Assembly (NCBI GenBank): GCA_049487715.1
Contig: CP150581.1
Coordinates: 186,001-250,000 of the forward strand
DNA from: Pycnococcus provasolii
Taxonomy: Eukaryota; Chlorophyta; Pseudoscourfieldiophyceae; Pseudoscourfieldiales
Reading direction: 5' to 3'
DNA length: 64,000 nucleotides
Positions 29,989-37,695 of this stretch are shown here, one piece after another (position 1 is the first letter of the stretch; every line of letters starts with the position of its first letter). Under the pieces are notes generated by a model that was not told the DNA's origin, made no database searches, and worked only from the letters and a program-made list of their open reading frames with translations. A program made the position numbers and the translations under genes.

Positions 29989-30050
29989 CCGACCCCGACC
30001 CCGACCCTAACCCCGACCCCGAGCCTAACCCTAACCCTAACCCTAACCGG
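29989..30050 (+). promoter_or_regulatory. Telomere-type array upstream of TPR-RING gene
   Basis: Several ACCCCG units grade into AGCCTAA and then three perfect CCCTAA units, ending about 84 nt before the ATG at 30134; CCCTAA is sense. The ACCCCG-to-CCCTAA gradation suggests repeat mutation or expansion. Confidence 0.6.
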
Positions 30051-30133
30051 CGTTTTTTTGTTTCCCGTTTCCAACCTTCCACGGACCGTTTTTCCGCCAT
30101 TCGCCCAACTACTCCAGCACACCACAGCACCCT

Positions 30134-31519
30134 ATGGCGCCTCTTGGTGTTGACTCGAAGGAGGAGGAGTACTGGGACGACTTCAGCACATCCTTGGAGG
30201 ACGAGGCTTCACGTCCTCCCCCTCCTCCTGCTTTATCTGCTCAAGGCTTGTTGGATGACTCCGGACCTTCGTCGGCGTCGGCTGGTCTCTTGGGGACTAC
30301 CTCAGCCTTTTCTTTGGGCACCTCCGGTTTGGCGTTGGGCACCTCGCCCTCAGGACGAACTTTACTTGACGCGACGTTACAAGCGGCGTGTGCGTCATAC
30401 GCGAAATCTGCATTCCAAGCAGCACGTGAGGGATTCGAACGTGCCATCGCATTGGCAGAAGAACTTGGCGATGTGGAAGACGAAATCGACGCAAGACGGC
30501 TGTTAGCGGAAACGTACTTGAAAATTCCACACGCGAAATCCCTTGCGCGCGAGTGCGCAGTGGAAGCGAGAAAACTTTGCGGAGACAACGACGATGACGA
30601 GTACCGGGAAAGACGCGCGGCGTGCGACGAAACCATAGCCAGCTGCGACGCAGCGGAGCAAAAGTGGGATCGCGCCATAGAAACGCTGCGTTCCGCACTC
30701 GACACGTACAGGCAAAACGACGACGTCGCAGGACAGCTTTCCAGCCTCGGAAAACTCGGCGTTACGCTCGTGAGCGCGGGAGTCGCGCTCTCAGCCGCCG
30801 CGAACGACGAGAAAAACGAGGCGATGGCAAGGCATGTCTGGCAACAGGCGGCGGACGCGACGTTCCAAGAGGCGCTTGCGCGCCTCAACGAGCGCATCGA
30901 GCTTGCAGAAAGGCATCCCGATACTGACGACGGCCGGCATATTGGCCGCGTGTACGGTGCGATGGCGGACGTACACAGCAGCATTGGGAATACGGGTGAC
31001 GTCGTTCGCGCGATCGAGCTATCAGAGAAGGCGCTCATCGCGAGCGTGCGTGGCGAGGATCACGCGCAGGAGTTGAGCAGTCTCGCAAGCCTGGCAAATT
31101 TGCATGAGCACATGGGAGTTGGTTGGGATAACGAGGGCGGCATGCGCAGCGTCGCCTCCGCCGCGGAGTTCCGAAGGAAGCTGTTTGAAATCCTGTGGAA
31201 GCGGCACGGCGTGCCGACGCCAACGCACTGCGTGATTTGCGCGGAGGCGATCGGCGTTCTGGATGCGACGGAGATGCGCAGCGACATCAAGGACGAAATC
31301 ACCGTTCTGACGTCGTGTTTGCACACGGTGCACACATCGTGCCTGACGAAGTGGCGCGCGACGCCGTACCGGTCGAGCGTGCTGAGCCCGCTCGCGCGCG
31401 CGCCTAACGCGTGTCCAGTGTGCGAGGATCCCAATCAAGAGCACCGCAAGACGCGCGAGATGGACGCGTGGAGGTTGGCGAACAGCACCTTAATGACCGA
31501 TGACGACGCACCCAATTGA
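30134..31519 (+). CDS. TPR-like helical repeat protein with C-terminal RING finger
   Basis: 461 residues. The N-terminus is acidic and Pro/Ser/Gly-rich. Residues about 80-345 are Ala-rich helical pairs typical of tetratricopeptide repeats (e.g. YAKSAFQAAREGFERAIALA and WDRAIETLRSALDTYRQNDD). Residues about 366-430 form a RING-type zinc finger: CVICAEAIG, then CLHTVHTSCLTKW, then CPVC, giving the C-x2-C...C-x-H-x2-H/C-x2-C...C-x2-C spacing, with a long insertion before the last pair. A TPR-RING layout suggests an E3 ubiquitin ligase using TPRs to bind substrate or chaperone. No orthologue is recognised, so no symbol is given. Confidence 0.72.
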   Translation: MAPLGVDSKEEEYWDDFSTSLEDEASRPPPPPALSAQGLLDDSGPSSASAGLLGTTSAFSLGTSGLALGTSPSGRTLLDATLQAACASYAKSAFQAAREGFERAIALAEELGDVEDEIDARRLLAETYLKIPHAKSLARECAVEARKLCGDNDDDEYRERRAACDETIASCDAAEQKWDRAIETLRSALDTYRQNDDVAGQLSSLGKLGVTLVSAGVALSAAANDEKNEAMARHVWQQAADATFQEALARLNERIELAERHPDTDDGRHIGRVYGAMADVHSSIGNTGDVVRAIELSEKALIASVRGEDHAQELSSLASLANLHEHMGVGWDNEGGMRSVASAAEFRRKLFEILWKRHGVPTPTHCVICAEAIGVLDATEMRSDIKDEITVLTSCLHTVHTSCLTKWRATPYRSSVLSPLARAPNACPVCEDPNQEHRKTREMDAWRLANSTLMTDDDAPN

Positions 31520-31595
31520 CGTGTTGTGACTTGTGAGGAGTAACATAAGAGTTGTACCTACCTACATCTGTCTACTAGGAGAGAGCCGGAATTCT

Positions 31596-31643
31596 TTCGG
31601 GGTTACTCGAGGCCAAACCCCTAAACCCGAAACCCCGAAAACG
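31596..31643. promoter_or_regulatory. Inverted pair of the TTCGGGGTT nonamer
   Basis: TTCGGGGTT at 31596-31604 and its complement AACCCCGAA at 31635-31643 face each other about 190-230 nt upstream of the start at 31825. Paired opposite copies could also form a hairpin. Confidence 0.4.
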
Positions 31644-31824
31644 AACTCGATGAAGCTGGCCCGTCCTTCTGTACACGGTAGGGGGGTCTTATCCGAAGCC
31701 TCGGGACCCGTCCCTTGAATGAATTTCAAGCTTTGTTTGTTTGCACTTCTCGTCGTTTTTTTTTGGTTTCGGGATATCTCGATTTGTGGCGGCTGGTTTG
31801 CGTTTTTGCCTCCCCTGCCCTGCC

Positions 31825-32907
31825 ATGCCCTCCTCCTCTTCACTTCCTCATCCTCACCGTATGTCGCCTTGTGGTGTGGCGTCGGCGTCGGCGTCGTCTT
31901 CTGCGTCGGCGTCGTCGTCGTGTTTGTTTCGCTTGGCACACATAAAAGCTTTCTGTCTCTACCACACCTTCCTCGTGTTAGCCACCTTGCCGTTTGGTCT
32001 GGCTTGTCGTTCCTTTCTTTCGTCTGGGCTGGCACTCCCGCGCTCTTATGGATTTCAACACGACGTTGATTATCATAACAATAACAGCAAGATGTTAGGT
32101 GGATTCGACGACACTTGGGTTCAAGGGCATGCACGACTGTTTCTATTCGCGTGGCTTTCAGCCATCTGGAGAAACGTGTGCGCGCTCGCTGTGCAAACCG
32201 TATGCCGCGCGCAGAGGAGAAAAGGAGAAACGCCCGTCGCGCTACACCTCACCATACAGCCCGTTGCGAGAATGGTCTTCCTCGCCGCGGTCTCAGACGC
32301 GTCGGTTATCAGGTGGTACTTCCACAAAGATGACGACAGAATCACAAACAACGTCGACGTCGGCGCACTCGCTAGCCTCGGATACTGGTGGGCGCTCCTC
32401 GTTCTTAAGGCGTTCACCTGGGAAGTGGTATTCGACCTCGCGCACTACTGGATGCACAGACTCAGCCACGCTAACACCGCACTGTACCGACTCAGCCATC
32501 GCGTGCACCACCGTGGATACCAGCCAAACAAAAGCAGAGCACCTACGCCACTAGCGACGTTCCAGCAGGGCGCCATTGACCTCGTGCTCTCGAACGCGAT
32601 ACCTGCCGCCCTCGCACTCGTCGCCGTCGACCGAACGCTCGGGCGCATGTCGCCGCTTGCGATTGAGCTGCTGTTTGCTCAGAAGGTGTTTGTGGAGGTT
32701 GCCGGACACAACGGACTCAGCGAGACGACTTGGACCGCCTTCCCTTTGTGCGTTTGGTTACCCCGCGCGCTTGGCATTGCGATTCGCAGTCGCGACCATC
32801 ACGCGCACCACGTGCATCCGAGTTGTAACTTCGGCAAGCGCACGATGCTTTGGGACAAGGTGTTCGGCACGCAGCTCAAGACGACGACGACTCAAATGGC
32901 GATGTAA
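31825..32907 (+). CDS. Fatty acid hydroxylase/sterol desaturase superfamily membrane enzyme
   Basis: The first in-frame ATG is at 31825, giving 360 residues; another frame upstream (ATG 31719) is a shadow. The Ser/Ala-rich N-terminus may be a targeting or anchor region. The eight-histidine di-iron signature is visible: DLAHYWMHRLSH (about 204-215), LYRLSHRVHHRG (about 220-230) and RDHHAHHVHPSCNFG (about 324). Four or five hydrophobic helices surround them. The superfamily includes C-4 and C-5 sterol oxidases, sphingolipid and beta-carotene hydroxylases and wax-synthesis enzymes; the substrate cannot be fixed here. Its stop is 53 bp from the convergent methyltransferase gene. Confidence 0.8.
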   Translation: MPSSSSLPHPHRMSPCGVASASASSSASASSSCLFRLAHIKAFCLYHTFLVLATLPFGLACRSFLSSGLALPRSYGFQHDVDYHNNNSKMLGGFDDTWVQGHARLFLFAWLSAIWRNVCALAVQTVCRAQRRKGETPVALHLTIQPVARMVFLAAVSDASVIRWYFHKDDDRITNNVDVGALASLGYWWALLVLKAFTWEVVFDLAHYWMHRLSHANTALYRLSHRVHHRGYQPNKSRAPTPLATFQQGAIDLVLSNAIPAALALVAVDRTLGRMSPLAIELLFAQKVFVEVAGHNGLSETTWTAFPLCVWLPRALGIAIRSRDHHAHHVHPSCNFGKRTMLWDKVFGTQLKTTTTQMAM

Positions 32908-32959
32908 AATAATACAATACTCTGTACAATTAATTGCAGAGACTATGCGTCCCTCCTCT

Positions 32960-33754
32960 TCACCTCGTCTTGAAAGCGCGCACCATGACGCACATTTCGC
33001 GCCCGCGCGCACGCTCGGGGGTGACGACGTACCGCGGGTTGATGTTCACGCTCCCCGAATACCGGTCTAGAGTCACGCCATCCATGTTGTAAGCCTTCGA
33101 GTCGTCAAAACCAACCTTTCGAAACATGACATCGTAGTCGTCGAAACCCGACTCGAAAGGCACGCCGTGGAAGTCCATTCCTCGGCCGACAGACGTCTTG
33201 GAGAAGCCGTCTCCCCAGAGTGCGCTCCCGGGAGCGGAGAGCGCCCCAACGTCGGCCGCCATGTTGTGCGTAGCAGATACCGTCAGGTATGGCAAAAGGC
33301 CCTCCATAAGCCATGTTGTGGGCTTAGACGGGTCAAATCCCTGCGCTTTGAGCGCGGCACCGAGGTCCATCTCGCCGATCACGCCGACGACCTTGTGCCG
33401 CGACTCCACGCGGAGGGGAGTGTCCGCAACGAGCGGCTGCTTGAGTTGAAACAACGCCTGCATGTCGACCTCGAAGAAGCGCGTGCCGGGAAGGTTGAGG
33501 CGGAACGCGCGGGAGTCCATGCCTGCGCCTAGTGACACGACTTGCGTCGTTCCGTTTTTGTGCTGAGAGAGGCAGAGCTCGTCGCCGAGCTTCATTCGAA
33601 CCGCCATGTACCCGGTGTTCACGCCCTGGAGAAGTTGCGTCTGACCCGCGAGGAGCTTTTCGGCGAGCGGGTCCGAGACGATGCCTCGCTTGGTGCCTTG
33701 CATTCGCGCCGCTGCGATGGGGAGCGCGGTGAGCACGCGAGGATCCACGGCCAT
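32960..33754 (-). CDS. SAM-dependent methyltransferase, LCM/TIGR00027-like
   Basis: 264 residues from the ATG at 33754. VVSLGAGMDSRAFRL (about 72-86) is the SAM-binding loop in the form typical of the leucine-carboxyl-methyltransferase-like family. FFEVDMQ follows with the acidic ribose-binding residue, and TTWLMEGLLPYL is the conserved W-x-x-E-G-L-L-x-Y-L block. Members include PP2A methyltransferase and many bacterial polyketide or small-molecule O-methyltransferases; the short N-terminus and LMEGLLPYL fit the bacterial TIGR00027 type. No transit peptide is evident. Bacterial origin is possible but not provable without a tree. Confidence 0.8.
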   Translation of the reverse strand: MAVDPRVLTALPIAAARMQGTKRGIVSDPLAEKLLAGQTQLLQGVNTGYMAVRMKLGDELCLSQHKNGTTQVVSLGAGMDSRAFRLNLPGTRFFEVDMQALFQLKQPLVADTPLRVESRHKVVGVIGEMDLGAALKAQGFDPSKPTTWLMEGLLPYLTVSATHNMAADVGALSAPGSALWGDGFSKTSVGRGMDFHGVPFESGFDDYDVMFRKVGFDDSKAYNMDGVTLDRYSGSVNINPRYVVTPERARGREMCVMVRAFKTR

Positions 33755-33892
33755 TGCCAGTGCCGAACGCCCTTACTTACCTCTTCAAGTTCAAGTGAGC
33801 GAAGACAGGTGGGTGTGGTTGCTCAATAAGCTTAAGCGAGGGGGTATGACGTGACGTGGGCAGAGACTAAGTAGTCTATGAATGGCGAGAAG

Positions 33893-33935
33893 GGCATTAG
33901 GGCATTAGGGCATTAGGGTTAGGGTTAGGGTTACG
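33893..33935 (-). promoter_or_regulatory. Telomere-type array between methyltransferase and MANF-like gene
   Basis: Three GGGCATTA units grade into three perfect GGGTTA units on the plus strand. CCCTAA is sense for the minus-strand methyltransferase, whose start is about 140 nt away; the plus-strand gene starts 54 nt away on the other side. Confidence 0.6.
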
Positions 33936-33988
33936 GCGCCGCCGCCTCGTCCCCCTGCTGTTCGCCCTTTCCTGTTGTCACTCGCGAT

Positions 33989-34585
33989 ATGCCCGCACCC
34001 TCTGCTTCGTCGCCATGGATGCCTCTTCTTCGTCTGCTTCTTGGCGTCGCTGCATGGACCACGCTGCTGGTCTTTTGGAATAGTAACCATATGGCGCTGG
34101 GGGCAGCGGAGTCTTCTTCTTCCTCGGACGACTTGCCCGACTTCGCTCGATTCAAGGTGAAGGAGTTGCGCGCCATCTTAGCGGAACGAAACGTCAAGTG
34201 CATAGGCTGCTCCGAAAAACAAGACCTCGTTGACAGAGTGAAAGAAACCTACCATCTGCCAGTCGTGCCGAAAGCCGAGGACCCGAGGATCATGGATCCC
34301 ACGAAGGACATGAAGAGAGACGATGCAGACCCAAACGTGAAAAAGACTATCGACGACCTCATGGCCCAATTCGGCGCCAACGACAACGCGCCCCAGGACC
34401 CGGCGAAGGAGAAAATCTTGAAGCGTCTGCGCAAGAAAGGATTACACTTCGGTGGTGGCGGTTCGATGTCCATCGACGAGTTGCGTAACTTGGAGAACGT
34501 CATGAACACGAATATTCCAGGCGACACAAAGATGAGCAAAGAGGAGGAAGAACAGTTTGCGGCGCGCGAGACTGAAGAATTGTAA
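33989..34585 (+). CDS. ER-type protein with MANF-like SAP domain
   Basis: 198 residues. A hydrophobic segment at about 10-30 (PLLRLLLGVAAWTTLLVF) is a signal peptide or anchor. Residues about 52-88 (FARFKVKELRAILAERNVKC, then IGCSEKQDLVDRVKE) match the C-terminal SAP-like domain of MANF/ARMET, including the C-x-x-C (CIGC) redox-like motif. The remaining 110 residues are charged and unassigned. In animals MANF is an ER-stress protein with an N-terminal saposin-like domain; that domain is absent here. An ER-lumen folding or stress role is inferred. Confidence 0.7.
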   Translation: MPAPSASSPWMPLLRLLLGVAAWTTLLVFWNSNHMALGAAESSSSSDDLPDFARFKVKELRAILAERNVKCIGCSEKQDLVDRVKETYHLPVVPKAEDPRIMDPTKDMKRDDADPNVKKTIDDLMAQFGANDNAPQDPAKEKILKRLRKKGLHFGGGGSMSIDELRNLENVMNTNIPGDTKMSKEEEEQFAARETEEL

Positions 34586-34901
34586 TTGTTGAAGTATTTT
34601 CCGAGAACGAGAAAAAAAAGGTCCCTATGGGATCCCGCTCTGGCACAAAACTTTTTAAGCCGGCGCCATTTTTATGTTTCACTTCACTATTGGTCAACCC
34701 AAAACTTTATTATATTTATAACGGAAAAACAAAATTGAAGGTCGCAAAATGATGCGCATGTCCTGCCCGTCATTTTCAGACAATGTTTTTCGACTTGCGG
34801 TGGGTGGAAGGAAGGGTTTTCAAATGGGCGATTTGGGTTTGTAAGGGTTGGTGTTATATTTGTAATAACAGTACAATACAAAATACTATAAAAGAAAAAC
34901 T

Positions 34902-36314
34902 CTACTTCGACGACGACGGCGGCGGCGGCGGCGGCCGTGTTCCGACGAACGCACATACGCAACCGATCGTGGTCATTCCGCCGGCTACCAAACCAGCCGT
35001 ATGCAAGCCTGGTAGTCTCGGATGTAGGTCCCATAGTGGCGCACCTGCAAGCGAGCCGGCAATTGTTCCGGCGCCCACGGCGAAGAAAACCGCAGACTCT
35101 GCGCGGCCATTGCTATTCGGCCACTCCTTGGACGACATCGCTAAGCTCGACACGAACGCAACCTCAAAGGATAATACGCACAAGAACCAAGCACCGAGGG
35201 AAAGGCCGAGCGGCGCCTGACACATTAAGCCGAAGAGAAAGAATAAGCAGACGGCACACAAGTACGACGCGTTTCGGAGGCGGTGCGCGCCCATGCGATC
35301 TCCAAGGCGCGCGACGGTTAGCTCGCCAAGCACGTCAGCCACTCCAACGACGAGGCTGGTCGTTCCAATCTCCGTCGTCGACATATGGTGTGTTTCCTCG
35401 AGCCAGACGCCAATGAGCATAAAAAATATGTGCGCGGCGGCAATAAGAAAAAATGTCGGAATAATCAGTCCAAGCGCCCCTCGCTTAGACAACAGCAACG
35501 CTCTCCACGAGACGACTGGTTCTTCCTCAGAATCCTGCTGCGTTGTAGGTGTCGCTGTTTGCACGTCGTGCTTGGTTGACGCACCGCCTCGCCTCAACGC
35601 CAAGCACACGCAGAGCACTGCTTGACATGCGGCGAAGCATGCGAACGGCGCACGGTACGCCACGGCGAAGAGTACTCCTGCGATGGGTAGTCCCACGAAG
35701 CTCGCCATGCCCCACGATACCTCGACGGCGCCTGTGACGGTGCCTTGCACCTCGGCGAACACGTTTGTCGTGATGTATCCCTGTATTGCAACGTCCGAAA
35801 TGCCTTTCCCGACACCCAGTAGCGGCACGCCCATCGCGAGCACGGCAATATGTCTCGGTAGAGCAACTATGAGCAGCAGGCCAGTGGCCGCGAAAGCGAG
35901 TGCGACGGAGCACACCGTTAAGTTGGAGTACCCAGCCTTGAGTGGAAATGCCGTGAGTGACGACGCGAGCAGGTACGCGACTTCGTGTCCGGTTATGACG
36001 AGTGCAATCGCTTCGAGGGAGACATTCACGGCTCTTCCGAGTTCGGGCGCGAAGGGGAAGAGCATGCGTAGTGTGGTTGCCGTCAGTGTCTTGCCTGCGG
36101 CTAGAAAGAACAGCGTGAGCTTCTGCGAGCGCGGCACGAGCACTTTCGGCTCCTCAGCAGCACTCGGTCGTGCCGCCGACTCGTCCCGCGGCGCAGACAA
36201 ACTATTTGCCGTCTCACTTCCTGCACTCGCTTTCTGTTCGTCCTCTGCTTGCGAGGAATTGGGAAAATGCACCGCCACAGACTCGTCAGCAAGAGCAGGC
36301 ATAGAGTCAGCCAT
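34902..36314 (-). CDS. Major facilitator superfamily transporter
   Basis: 470 residues from the ATG at 36314 (MADSMPALADESV); an upstream open stretch begins only at a TTG. After a soluble N-terminus (1-70) there are about 12 hydrophobic helices in two groups separated by a charged loop (about 240-270). The motif GVADVLGELTVARLGDRMGA in the second half is the MFS motif-A repeat (G-x-x-x-D-R-x-G-x-R/H). It resembles bacterial-type arabinose-efflux/MFS_1 proteins; the substrate is unknown. It ends in a Pro run (RPPPPPPSSSK). Convergent with the MANF-like gene. Confidence 0.75.
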   Translation of the reverse strand: MADSMPALADESVAVHFPNSSQAEDEQKASAGSETANSLSAPRDESAARPSAAEEPKVLVPRSQKLTLFFLAAGKTLTATTLRMLFPFAPELGRAVNVSLEAIALVITGHEVAYLLASSLTAFPLKAGYSNLTVCSVALAFAATGLLLIVALPRHIAVLAMGVPLLGVGKGISDVAIQGYITTNVFAEVQGTVTGAVEVSWGMASFVGLPIAGVLFAVAYRAPFACFAACQAVLCVCLALRRGGASTKHDVQTATPTTQQDSEEEPVVSWRALLLSKRGALGLIIPTFFLIAAAHIFFMLIGVWLEETHHMSTTEIGTTSLVVGVADVLGELTVARLGDRMGAHRLRNASYLCAVCLFFLFGLMCQAPLGLSLGAWFLCVLSFEVAFVSSLAMSSKEWPNSNGRAESAVFFAVGAGTIAGSLAGAPLWDLHPRLPGLHTAGLVAGGMTTIGCVCAFVGTRPPPPPPSSSK

Positions 36315-37349
36315 GAAAGCAAGAGCAAGAGCAAGAGACAGGAGCAGTGTAGTCAAAAACAAGTGCAGTTACCCGTGAGCAGGAGGTCTTTTGTGAAAGA
36401 AAAGAGTGGCCGGTGCAGTGCAGAGTCCCAACCTCCTGGAACGAGTGTGATAATGAAGGCACGGAAGGGACACAGAGCGAGCAAGCTAAGAGAGACAGGG
36501 AAAGAGAGAGAGAGAGCCTCGTTGTGGATGACGTGTCCCGCCTCCGCCTATTCTTCTGTGTTGTGTTGTGTTGTGTTGTCTTGGAGAGGAGAACGCGTTG
36601 GGCCTAGCTCAGGTTGAAGCACCACGAGAGACTATCGTCTGCGCGAGGCAACACGGCCGCCTTGCAGCGCGACTGGGAGGGTACACCGAGGTACCCTCGG
36701 AGTAGCTTGGCTTATTCAACGCCTTGAGGGGCCACGCAAGACACCTGCTCCTAGGGGGGGAGCCGCCTGTCCCCTGTCGCGATGCCTTGTCGTGCCATGC
36801 CCTATGTTACCCTAGGTGCGTTTTCTCTCTTTGACAAAACATCACAGGTGGGTTCTTCGCCCTGCTGTTTCCCGTCGGATTTCACCTTTTCTTTCCGATG
36901 GAGGGAGGGAGTGGTTGGTTGGGGTGGGTGGGGTGGTGTGGGGTGGGTTTTCTCGGTTTTGCGAATACTACGGGACACCTCCAAGCTATTCCAGCCTGAC
37001 TTTGTTGCGCCGCATTGTTCAACCGCTCTTTCCATGCCGAGAATGGCGGGGACCAACAAGCACGCAAAGGCGTTAATTTGAGCAATTAACCTTAGGCGGT
37101 CGTAGGAGGTGAAAAGTTTACCAATTTTTGTCTGATGTCTGACGATTGTTCAGCCAAAACCTCGGAGAAAGGGCGGAGAGGAATGGCGAACCCCGAAAAC
37201 TCGAAACCCCTAAACAAAGCCCCACGCTTCCTAACCCTAACCCTAACCCTAACCCTAAAGTCCCGGGGGGGAGGGGGAGATCTGCTTCGCGAGCTCTCCG
37301 TCGCCATACGTTTGCTCTCCCCCTCTCCCGCTCGGCGCACCACATCGCC
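36315..37349. other. Divergent gap MFS-ARM
   Basis: No gene. A TGTGT/TGTTG microsatellite at 36557-36580, a palindromic GGGTAC..GTACCC at 36676-36694, GGGTGGGG-rich sequence at 36905-36950, AACCCCGAA at 37189-37197 and a CCCTAA array at 37232-37258. Confidence 0.55.
37232..37258 (+). promoter_or_regulatory. Telomere-type array upstream of ARM-repeat gene
   Basis: Four perfect CCCTAA units on the sense strand, about 92 nt before the first ATG (37350), next to an AACCCCGAA nonamer at 37189. Confidence 0.62.
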
Positions 37350-37661
37350 ATGCCCAGCCACACACACAACCACAGCCGTGCCATGTCAGTGTTGGGTTTA
37401 CAGCTGCGACGCGCTATCACATCCTCTTCGCAGTCGTCCTTGGTAGCTTGGGCTGGTGTACCTTGCGTCTCCGGGGGTGTCGCCACTTCTCCATACACTT
37501 CTTCCTTCTGTCGGTTGAAGTTGGGAAGAGGAGTTGCCTCTTGGGATAGCTCTGCCGTCTCTCTTTTTCAAAAGCAAGCACCTAGTACAAGGACGTTCGC
37601 AGCGGGACCGTCGTCCTCCTGGGAACATGCGATACAAGACAGTATTGACGCAGATAATCAT

Positions 37662-37695
<34 letters not shown>

